This document shows, piece by piece, positions 1 through 5,694 of a stretch of 6,691 nt of DNA (position 1 is its first letter; every line of letters starts with the position of its first letter). The stretch comes from Nanobdellota archaeon (GTDB lineage: Archaea > Nanobdellota > Nanobdellia > SCGC-AAA011-G17 > GW2011-AR20), in NCBI GenBank assembly GCA_018819375.1, contig JAHJQH010000053.1, positions 1-6,691 of the forward strand, in the 5' to 3' direction. The notes under the pieces are model-generated. The model was not told where the DNA came from and ran no database searches. It saw nothing but the letters and a program-made list of their open reading frames with translations. Position numbers and translations under genes: made by a program.

Positions 1-515
1 AAGATGGGAGGGGGAGAGCTAATGCTTTTAAGACCGGACTTAAACACATTGGCAGCGAGTATGATTATGTGGTCATGCTTAGTACTGATGGGAATGAGAG
101 GCCAGGAGACATAAGGAAGATTGTTGAGAAGTTAGATGAAGATTATGACATGGTCATTGCCACGAGATTTGGGAAAGGCAAAAGCAAAGATGTTACTGTT
201 CTCAGGAATTTTGGCAATTATTTTTTTACTGTTCTCTGTAATTTGTTTACTGGCTATAAATTAACTGATGCACAAAATGGTTTTAGGGGCATAAGGAGAA
301 AGGCTTTTCTTGACATGAACATTCAGGCAAACAGGTTTGATATTGAGGATGAGATGGTTATGAAAGCAGGAAAAATGAAACTTAAGGTTACTGAAATTCC
401 TACAATAGAAGATGAGAGGGAATTTGGAAAATCCAGACTGAACACATTCAAGGATGGGTGGCTTATTTTCAAAAGAATAATAAATGTTGCATTTAGCAAA
501 CCTCCTTATAGGTAA
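1..515 (+). CDS. Family 2 glycosyltransferase, polyprenyl/dolichol-phosphate sugar synthase type (5' end missing)
   Basis: The reading frame is open from base 3, so the gene starts left of the window; 170 residues are visible. The GTG at 69 is an internal valine codon, not a start. The visible part begins inside the GT-A fold with a GRGRANAFKTGL segment, then VVMLSTDGNERPGDI (residues 23-37), the usual place of the metal-binding DAD motif. Next come TDAQNGFRG (about 88-96), the TDxxxGFR acceptor-loop signature of DPM1-like enzymes, an acidic FDIEDEM segment and a C-terminal FGKSR. Such enzymes transfer a sugar from GDP- or UDP-sugar to polyprenyl phosphate at the cytosolic membrane face. No membrane helix follows the catalytic domain, as in short DPM1-type proteins. 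Oddly, the first Asp of DAD is Ser here (STD). The gene converges on gmd, 31 bp away. The family is secure; the sugar is unknown. Confidence 0.9.
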   Translation, partial: DGRGRANAFKTGLKHIGSEYDYVVMLSTDGNERPGDIRKIVEKLDEDYDMVIATRFGKGKSKDVTVLRNFGNYFFTVLCNLFTGYKLTDAQNGFRGIRRKAFLDMNIQANRFDIEDEMVMKAGKMKLKVTEIPTIEDEREFGKSRLNTFKDGWLIFKRIINVAFSKPPYR

Positions 516-516
516 A

Positions 517-562
517 AATTGTCTTAATCTTCTGCTTGTAATTGTCTTAATCTTCTGCTTGT
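517..562. repeat. Perfect 23-bp tandem duplication across the gmd stop codon
   Basis: Two adjacent identical 23-bp units occupy 517-539 and 540-562. Each ends in ATCTTCTGCTTGT on the + strand. The right-hand copy encodes, on the - strand, the last codons of gmd (Q-A-E-D-stop). The left-hand copy lies wholly in the gap between the two convergent genes and repeats those codons and the stop without being translated. A replication-slippage duplication is the simplest reading. It leaves both proteins intact and lengthens the gap between the two stop codons. Confidence 0.95.
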
Positions 563-2661
563 TTTTCCACTCTTTTTATATCTTCTTGTACCATTAACTT
601 CACAAGTTCTTGAAAAGACATTTTTGGTTTCCAGCCAAGTTCCTTTTCTGCCTTGCTTGCATCTCCAAGCAGGGAATTAACTTCTGCTGGCCTGTACCAG
701 ATTGGATGTTTTACGACAAAAAACCTGTTTTTTTGGCTTCTTAATTTTTCTACTTCATTGTCTGCTTCTTTTATTGATAAGTTGTGAAGGTCAACTATTT
801 CATAAGTCAATCCTGCATGTTTGGATGCCAAGTCTATGAACTCCCTGATGGTGTGGTTTTCTCCTGTTGCTATAACATAATCTCCTGGTTTTTCCTGCTG
901 CAGCATAAGCCACATTGCTTCCACATAATCACCTGCAAACCCCCAATCTCTTTTTGTTTCAAGATTTCCCATTACCAGAACATTATCTTTTCCTTTTTTC
1001 ATTTTTGCAACACCATCTGTTATTTTTCTGGTCACGAACTCAAACCCCCTTCGGGGTGAATTGTGAATTTTAACCTTGCCAACACCAGCAACGAATCTAC
1101 CACTTTTTGTTGTTAAATCATATAAATAGCCATCTCTTCTTGTTTCATAAGTTTTTTTGACTAATTGTTTGTTCTTCGCTAAATGCATCCCTTTATTGCC
1201 TATTTTACTTCTTTTGTCTGTGTTTAAATAGATGGTATAATATGTTCCTCTTCCTCTTCTTTCTACAGACAGGGTATAACCTTGTTCTAAGCAATCTTCT
1301 ATTAAGAAACATAATCCTGTAGCAAGGACTGGTGAGTTGGTTTTGAACATTCTGTACTTGTAGTCTGAATGCCATATTCCTGATTTTAAACCATCTACTG
1401 AGTTATATCCATCTAAAAATACTTTTTTAATTTTTTTGTTTGTATTTAGTATTATTCTGGGTATTTTTTTCTTTTTGGTGTAATTACCACCGACTGTATA
1501 ACATTCATTGTATAAGAAATTTAGAAACCAGCTTGCACCGTTTAATTCAATAGAAGATGTTTTCTTATTGCTAAACCCTGATTGTACCGTACCATAAGTT
1601 ACATACCCCCCTGTGACTTTTTTCCAGTATGTGCTGAATTTTTTTAATAGTCTTTTATCTGAATTGATAAATCTCCCCTTATAGTTTTTCTTTTCCATAT
1701 TTTTGGAGCATGAACCATCGCCTATAAAAGCACTTATTAACCATGCCATTTCTTCTGTTACATTAGTAATCTCTTTGTTGGTCTGTATTTTATTGGTTTT
1801 TTCTAATAAATCCCCTTGTTTGACTTTTCTCATTTCAGTTTCCTTGTTTTTTAGGAATATTACGTGATCTCCTGTAGCTTCAATTATGCCATTTGATGAT
1901 TCAACACAGAACACTTTCTTCTTTTTGTCCTTGTATGCGGTAGTGTGAGTTATTTGCGTGAATTTATCTCCGTCCCAGACTTCAATCTTTTTTTCTTTTA
2001 TATTATTAAAGTATTTCTCTTTATTTTTTTCGTAAGTAGATACTATTTGTTCAATAGGTAAAATATCTATCAGATTATTTTTTTTGATTATTACTGGCGT
2101 GAATCCAGGTACACTTTCGTGATTGAAAAGTATTCCTGAACAGGCAAAAACATCATATGCTTCCCTGTAGTTTCTTGTTGTATCAAAACCAGTTACTTTT
2201 GAGATTGCATAGGGAGACCTTGGATGGAATCTTGTTCTTTCTGTTTGAGGTGTTTCTTCGGCTTCTCCGAACATCTCAGATGAACCAGCAAAATAGAACT
2301 TGCACTTTGGTGCTCTTCTGTGCAATGCAGATAACACGTGCATAATTCCGTGAGTGTTTATGTGAAATGTTGAGAAATTGTCTTCAAAAGAATCGTGGAC
2401 AAAGCTATGTGCAGCCAAATGAAAACACTCATCTGGTTTTACTTCATCAAAGATGTTAAGCATACTTGAGTAATTTTCTATGCTTCCCTTGTGAAGTTTT
2501 ATCTGGTTTATTATATGATTTATTCTTCTCAATCTGTGGCTTGGATCTTCTATTGCTACTCTCCTGATTACACCATGGACCTCATATCCTTTTTTTAACA
2601 AGGATTCAGCAAGATATGAGCCGTCCTGCCCTGTAATTCCCGTAATCAGCGCTTTTTTCAT
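547..2661 (-). CDS. gmd: GDP-mannose 4,6-dehydratase precursor, interrupted by an intein
   Basis: This 704-residue precursor is an NADP-dependent short-chain dehydrogenase/reductase. After protein splicing it would convert GDP-mannose to GDP-4-keto-6-deoxy-mannose in the cytosol. The exteins are residues 1-182 and 535-704, which join into a 352-residue enzyme, close to the roughly 370 of bacterial Gmd. Visible signatures are the Rossmann motif GITGQDG (8-14), SSEMFG (127-132) with the Ser and Glu of the catalytic set, PYAISK (150-155) with the YxxxK pair Tyr151/Lys155, RDWGFAGDYV (571-580), and the C-terminal RPAEVNSLLGD and LGWKPK. The intein fills residues 183-534 and interrupts the conserved NHESPRRG motif, so the unspliced protein should be inactive. 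The ATG at 2661 is right because the Rossmann motif follows at once; it has no Shine-Dalgarno. The gene lies 72 bp after a membrane glycosyltransferase on the same strand. No GDP-fucose synthase or reductase partner is visible. Confidence 0.96.
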   Translation of the reverse strand: MKKALITGITGQDGSYLAESLLKKGYEVHGVIRRVAIEDPSHRLRRINHIINQIKLHKGSIENYSSMLNIFDEVKPDECFHLAAHSFVHDSFEDNFSTFHINTHGIMHVLSALHRRAPKCKFYFAGSSEMFGEAEETPQTERTRFHPRSPYAISKVTGFDTTRNYREAYDVFACSGILFNHESVPGFTPVIIKKNNLIDILPIEQIVSTYEKNKEKYFNNIKEKKIEVWDGDKFTQITHTTAYKDKKKKVFCVESSNGIIEATGDHVIFLKNKETEMRKVKQGDLLEKTNKIQTNKEITNVTEEMAWLISAFIGDGSCSKNMEKKNYKGRFINSDKRLLKKFSTYWKKVTGGYVTYGTVQSGFSNKKTSSIELNGASWFLNFLYNECYTVGGNYTKKKKIPRIILNTNKKIKKVFLDGYNSVDGLKSGIWHSDYKYRMFKTNSPVLATGLCFLIEDCLEQGYTLSVERRGRGTYYTIYLNTDKRSKIGNKGMHLAKNKQLVKKTYETRRDGYLYDLTTKSGRFVAGVGKVKIHNSPRRGFEFVTRKITDGVAKMKKGKDNVLVMGNLETKRDWGFAGDYVEAMWLMLQQEKPGDYVIATGENHTIREFIDLASKHAGLTYEIVDLHNLSIKEADNEVEKLRSQKNRFFVVKHPIWYRPAEVNSLLGDASKAEKELGWKPKMSFQELVKLMVQEDIKRVEKQAED
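562..577 (+). terminator. Possible oligo-T terminator for the left GT2 gene
   Basis: Two runs of five T on the + strand (562-566 and 573-577) lie 47-62 bases after the GT2 stop codon. Archaeal transcription commonly ends at T-runs without a hairpin, so this could end the rightward transcript inside the 3' end of gmd. T-runs are common on this strand because it is antisense to an A-rich gene, so support is weak. For the opposite strand, five A at 514-518 would give a matching T5 after gmd. Confidence 0.25.
1060..2115 (-). mobile_element. Intein in Gmd (Ser1...His-Asn/Ser+1), 352 residues with homing endonuclease
   Basis: Removing residues 183-534 rejoins NHE to SPRRG and restores the Gmd family motif exactly, which fixes both junctions. 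The intein begins with Ser1 in SVPGFTPV (block A). Block B is GIIEATGDHVIFL (258-270) with the TxxH signature Thr263/His266. Block F is YDLTTKSGRFVAG (514-526). Block G is VKIHN ending in penultimate His533 and terminal Asn534, followed by Ser535 as the +1 nucleophile. All splicing residues expected of a class 1 intein are present, with serine in place of cysteine at both junctions, so splicing is predicted to work. The element is a multiple of three bases, has no internal stop, and is rich in lysine. The middle carries a LAGLIDADG endonuclease domain, so it is a full-size rather than a mini-intein. Confidence 0.96.
1147..1761 (-). other. LAGLIDADG homing endonuclease domain of the Gmd intein
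   Basis: This covers approximately residues 301-505 of the precursor; the domain limits are estimated. Two nonapeptides match the LAGLIDADG pattern: LISAFIGDG (308-316) with Asp315, and LDGYNSVDG (416-424) with Asp423. They are 99 residues apart, a usual distance for a single-chain, two-motif enzyme that cuts DNA as a pseudo-dimer. Both metal-binding aspartates are kept and the frame is uninterrupted, so the endonuclease looks intact rather than decayed. The expected target is the intein-less gmd sequence spanning the NHE/SPRRG codons. A further basic stretch (VERRGRGTYYTIYLN, around 466-480) could be part of the DNA-binding face; that last point is inference. Confidence 0.87.
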
Positions 2662-2680
2662 GGTCTTTTAAACGAGCAAA

Positions 2681-2690
2681 TTATTTATAA
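2681..2690 (-). promoter_or_regulatory. Probable TATA box of gmd
   Basis: On the - strand this reads TTATAAATAA, centred about 24 bases before the gmd ATG. Archaeal TATA boxes are centred about 26 bases before the transcription start, so the transcript would begin at or next to the ATG, giving a leaderless mRNA. That fits the absence of a Shine-Dalgarno sequence. A second TATA-like stretch, ACATATAAAC at 2691-2700, would instead give a leader of about 8 bases. Either way gmd seems to have its own promoter in the 72-bp gap, although read-through from the upstream gene is also possible. Confidence 0.5.
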
Positions 2691-2733
2691 GTTTATATGT
2701 TTTTGAGAGGTTAAGTTGATTATGAAATGTTGA

Positions 2734-4239
2734 TTATTGGAGGTAATACACTGAAAGATTGGTGTACTTGCATCCTGTTTTTATCTTGTTTTTTAGGAAT
2801 TTGTTTTTGATTAGGAGGTTAGTGTTAGATATGATTTCACAGCCTTTTTTTTGGTATCCGGAGATGTTTTTTATTATTTCTCCTTTTTTGTTAATGTAGT
2901 TTAGGAATTCTTCCCTTGTTGAGTTTCCAAATAATATGTTTTGTTCAGGTATTTCTTTATCTATTATTATGTAAGCATCTTTTATTTTTGTGAAATCATC
3001 ATCCAGATTCTTGAAAGTCATTATTTTCTTTTTATCATCAAAACCTGTCAGATAATGCAGGGCGATGTAGTTGTTTTGGTCGATGTAGAGTGTTTTGTTT
3101 GTGTCAATAAGGTCCTTAATTTGTTTCATATTATTTACAGAGGATGATTCATAAAGAGTGTTGGACGCAAAATACAAGTATCCGATTGTCGTGATAATCA
3201 GGATTGTCAGGACAAGGGGGATTATGGTCTTGCGTATCTTATGTTTTAAATTTGTTAAAGTGTATGATGAGATGAGTGTTAATGGTGCAGAAACCATCAT
3301 AAAATATCTTATTGACCTTGGAAGCGGAATGTATTGGGTTAATTGCGTGCTTCCGAAATTCAGATAAAGCACGAAAAACGCCGCGAAAATTATCAGGGGA
3401 TATAATTTTTTTATCTTTTTTATTATTGCCACAATCACGCAAGTATAAAACAAATAAAAGAAAAGGCCTACCTGGAAGTTTATTGGATTTAATGTTATGT
3501 AAGGATACCTGAATAACACTTCCTTGAGTAGTTGGGTTTTTTCTGGTGTTATTAAAGAGGTAAAATTCCTGATGAGCTCATATCTAAACAGCACATTTCC
3601 TGTTTTTATGTAAAAAAAGATTAGTTCTGGAATCAAAATCAGAAGAAATCCCAAAATCAGGCATATGTGCTCTTTTACTATCTTCTTTTTTAGGTACAAT
3701 AAATAGAGCAACAATAAGGGAAGCACGAAAACAAATGTTACTTTTGTGACATATGCCAGGCCGATTAACACTCCGCTAAGAAAATAATTCATTTTTTTGT
3801 CAAGCAAGAAGAGATATATTCCTAAAAGCATCAAGAAACTACCTATTGTTTCTGCAACTAGTATTGAACCGTGAAGTACTTCTAATGGGAAAAAAGAGAG
3901 TAGTGTTGCAGAAAGCAGTGCTGTTTTTTTATTGAATAATTTTTTTGCTATTAAGTATGTCAGGAATATGGTTCCTATTGAACATAATAACGGAAGGATG
4001 CTTATTGTGATATCATTGATTCCCACAAGGCGAATTAAGAAAGAGATTGGATAAAGTAAGGTTAATCTTATTGAAATTGGATTAAAGATTTCATCAAAAT
4101 CCATCTTGTTCTTGTTTAGGTCATCTGCTGTTTTTAGAAGGACATAATCATCTGAAGCATTAAAACCAGTGAAGAAGATTATTCTTAACAATAAGGCTAT
4201 CAGGAGAATTACTGCTATTTTTGGGATTCTTGGTTTCAT
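2734..4239 (-). CDS. Multi-spanning GT-C-type glycosyltransferase (dolichyl-phosphate-sugar-dependent, PMT/ArnT-like)
   Basis: This is a 501-residue polytopic membrane protein. I count roughly 10-12 hydrophobic segments between residues 8 and 357, then a soluble tail of about 144 residues, probably on the outer side. The first loop after the first helix carries Asp30-Asp31-Tyr32 (NASDDYVLLKTA), the position where GT-C enzymes keep their catalytic acidic residues. LPRSIRYFMMVSAP (306-319) resembles the Arg-Tyr motif of the PMT_2 family, and LHGSILVAETIGSFLMLLG (122-140) fits the family's mid-region. Such enzymes take a sugar from a polyprenyl-phosphate carrier and add it to protein or lipid on the outer face. 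The start at 4239 has a TATA box at the leaderless distance and no Shine-Dalgarno. It precedes gmd on the same strand and diverges from another GT-C-like gene. The class is likely; donor and acceptor are unknown. Confidence 0.8.
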   Translation of the reverse strand: MKPRIPKIAVILLIALLLRIIFFTGFNASDDYVLLKTADDLNKNKMDFDEIFNPISIRLTLLYPISFLIRLVGINDITISILPLLCSIGTIFLTYLIAKKLFNKKTALLSATLLSFFPLEVLHGSILVAETIGSFLMLLGIYLFLLDKKMNYFLSGVLIGLAYVTKVTFVFVLPLLLLYLLYLKKKIVKEHICLILGFLLILIPELIFFYIKTGNVLFRYELIRNFTSLITPEKTQLLKEVLFRYPYITLNPINFQVGLFFYLFYTCVIVAIIKKIKKLYPLIIFAAFFVLYLNFGSTQLTQYIPLPRSIRYFMMVSAPLTLISSYTLTNLKHKIRKTIIPLVLTILIITTIGYLYFASNTLYESSSVNNMKQIKDLIDTNKTLYIDQNNYIALHYLTGFDDKKKIMTFKNLDDDFTKIKDAYIIIDKEIPEQNILFGNSTREEFLNYINKKGEIIKNISGYQKKGCEIISNTNLLIKNKFLKNKIKTGCKYTNLSVYYLQ

Positions 4240-4260
4240 TGTCTTTGTTTGTGGAGATAA

Positions 4261-4270
4261 TTTTATATAG
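4261..4270. promoter_or_regulatory. TATA box in the divergent gap, possibly shared by both genes
   Basis: The 48-bp gap between the divergent membrane-protein genes holds one clear TATA-like element: TTTTATATAG on the + strand, CTATATAAAA on the - strand. On the - strand its centre is about 26 bases before the ATG at 4239, the ideal spacing for a leaderless transcript, and it is preceded by purine-rich GGAAAT, resembling a BRE. On the + strand the centre is about 23 bases before the ATG at 4288 and about 29 before the in-frame ATG at 4294. I see no second TATA box in the gap, so the element may work in both directions. Confidence 0.6.
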
Positions 4271-4287
4271 ATTTCCCTTCTTGATTA

Positions 4288-5694
4288 ATGTTTATGCTAA
4301 CTAACAAGAAAATGCTAACTAACAAGAAAAACAGGTTTTTTTTCGGGATATTTTTGGTGTTTGTCCTGGTTATGGTAATTTATGCTGTTTTTACCTTTGT
4401 TGTGGGTATTCACGATGCTGGGGAGTATATCACTCTTGCAAAAGAGATGGCTGGGATTGGTAATGTTGAGGTTTTCAGCACTCATTCTGTTGTTTATTCT
4501 GCTTTTTTGGCGCTGTTCTTGAAGGTTTTCCCTTCCATGATTATGATTAAACTTGTGAATACTGCTTTTTTAGTGCTTATCGGGCTTTTTTTGTATAAGG
4601 TCATGAATGAGAAAAAAGCATTTTTAGTGTGGATGTTTTCACCTTTAGTATGGTTTGTTAGCATAGAGGTTTCTCCTATTTTTCTTGTTTCATTTTTTGT
4701 TTTGTTGGGATATTATCTTTTTGACAAGTGGGAGAAGAATGGAGAGCATAAGAATATTTTTTTAATTTTGTCTGGTCTTTGTTGGGGGATGACTTTCTCA
4801 TTATGGTTTCCTTCGGTCTTTTTGATATTTGTTTTTGGGATTTTCTTTTTCTGGGGCAAAAAGTTTAATGAGTTTATTCTCTTTCTTATTGGGATGGCTC
4901 CTTCTGTCTTGGTAAGATTCATTGCTGATTATGCTGCTTTTGGTTTTCCTTTTCATTCCCTGGTGAAGTATGTTGGAGCAACTATTGTCATTCATTCTGG
5001 TTTAGGGTACAATCATTTGGTCCCAATAACTCTCGGCTTGTTATTGAGGATTTTGTTTTTTGTGGCTCCTTTGACTATTCTTGCTTTTCCTATTGATTAC
5101 AAAAGGCATAAGCGTGAGATTTGGCTGCTGGTTATCTGTGCTGTTTTTTTCTTTTTTAGGGGTGGGCAGCCAGATGCAATAAAAGTGTTTATCACCTTTG
5201 CTCCTTTATGGGTTATTGTTGTCGGAAGAACCTTGACTTGGAAGAAAGTTTTTTTGAATTCTCTTGTTGGTCTGGTGATTGTTGTTTTCCTGACTTCTGT
5301 TTACTTCACTGACACGCACGAGACAGACCTTCAGAGGGATATTTCGCAGTTCAGAGAGGATTTTTCTTTTAATGAAGTATTAACTGGGAAAGACCAAGCC
5401 CTTAATTTTGCTTCTGCTTCCTGGACCACAGAACCAAGATTTTTGTGGTGGAAGGAATATGAGCTTTGGAAGAGTGGTGGTGAATATTATAGTAGTTATT
5501 CCTATACCATTGATCCGAATATTGATTTACATCAAATCCTTTATATGCAGGTTGGGCTGAGGAGAAAGAATGACAGGGGATTTGATGGTGTTCCTTTAGT
5601 GAGTATGGAGAAAGACAAGGAATATGAGGGGTTTTATTTAGTTAAAGAGTATCCTGCTTTTAATGTTTATTTGCCTGAGAAGAATCTCCAGTAG
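4288..5694 (+). CDS. Multi-spanning membrane protein, GT-C-like putative glycosyltransferase
   Basis: This 468-residue protein has about 11-12 hydrophobic segments between residues 16 and 340, then a soluble C-terminal region of about 128 residues rich in aromatic residues (for example EYYSSYSYTIDP). The loop after the first helix carries HDAGEYITLAKEMA (42-55); Asp43 and Glu46-Tyr47 match the acidic first-loop motif of GT-C transferases. The overall plan parallels the divergent neighbour, so I infer a lipid-linked-sugar-dependent transferase at the outer membrane face, with lower certainty because no later family motif is clear. The start is uncertain: in-frame ATGs lie at 4288, 4294 and 4312, none with a Shine-Dalgarno. 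The TATA spacing suits 4294 (MLTNKK...) slightly better. The first residues contain a tandem MLTNKK duplication. The 3' end overlaps the convergent GT2 gene by 28 bp. Confidence 0.8.
   Translation: MFMLTNKKMLTNKKNRFFFGIFLVFVLVMVIYAVFTFVVGIHDAGEYITLAKEMAGIGNVEVFSTHSVVYSAFLALFLKVFPSMIMIKLVNTAFLVLIGLFLYKVMNEKKAFLVWMFSPLVWFVSIEVSPIFLVSFFVLLGYYLFDKWEKNGEHKNIFLILSGLCWGMTFSLWFPSVFLIFVFGIFFFWGKKFNEFILFLIGMAPSVLVRFIADYAAFGFPFHSLVKYVGATIVIHSGLGYNHLVPITLGLLLRILFFVAPLTILAFPIDYKRHKREIWLLVICAVFFFFRGGQPDAIKVFITFAPLWVIVVGRTLTWKKVFLNSLVGLVIVVFLTSVYFTDTHETDLQRDISQFREDFSFNEVLTGKDQALNFASASWTTEPRFLWWKEYELWKSGGEYYSSYSYTIDPNIDLHQILYMQVGLRRKNDRGFDGVPLVSMEKDKEYEGFYLVKEYPAFNVYLPEKNLQ
4294..4329 (+). repeat. Perfect 18-bp tandem duplication at the gene start
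   Basis: The unit ATGCTAACTAACAAGAAA occurs twice back to back (4294-4311 and 4312-4329). It is in frame and encodes MLTNKK-MLTNKK, so the start codon itself is duplicated and the cytosolic N-terminus gains six residues. Recent slippage is the simplest cause, since the copies are identical. The duplication offers alternative start codons to a leaderless or weakly led mRNA. Confidence 0.95.

Noticed and set aside
69..71. GTG as the start of the left GT2 gene
   Set aside because: The frame stays open upstream to the window edge and encodes conserved GT2 sequence (GRGRANAFKTGL), so the true start lies outside.
1045..1056. Hairpin CCCC-GAA-GGGG as a terminator or regulatory RNA
   Set aside because: The stem is only four pairs, lies within the coding sequence for SPRRG, and has no T-run after it on the - strand.
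784..1059. Open frame of 91 codons on the + strand inside gmd
   Set aside because: It is antisense to the conserved C-extein of Gmd, has a Cys/Phe/His-rich composition typical of a shadow frame, and lacks a credible ribosome site.
2157..2345. Open frame of 62 codons on the + strand
   Set aside because: It is antisense to the Gmd N-extein, which is clearly coding on the other strand.
2739..2745. GGAGGTA on the + strand, a strong Shine-Dalgarno look-alike
   Set aside because: No start codon with an extended frame follows at a usable distance; it lies over the last codons of the - strand GT-C gene and is best seen as chance.
2941..3512. Several short frames on both strands within the - strand GT-C gene
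   Set aside because: All are shadows of one continuous 501-codon gene with membrane-protein composition; none shows a family motif.
4713..4995. Two - strand frames within the + strand membrane-protein gene
   Set aside because: They are lysine-rich antisense translations of hydrophobic helices, with no start signal or motif.
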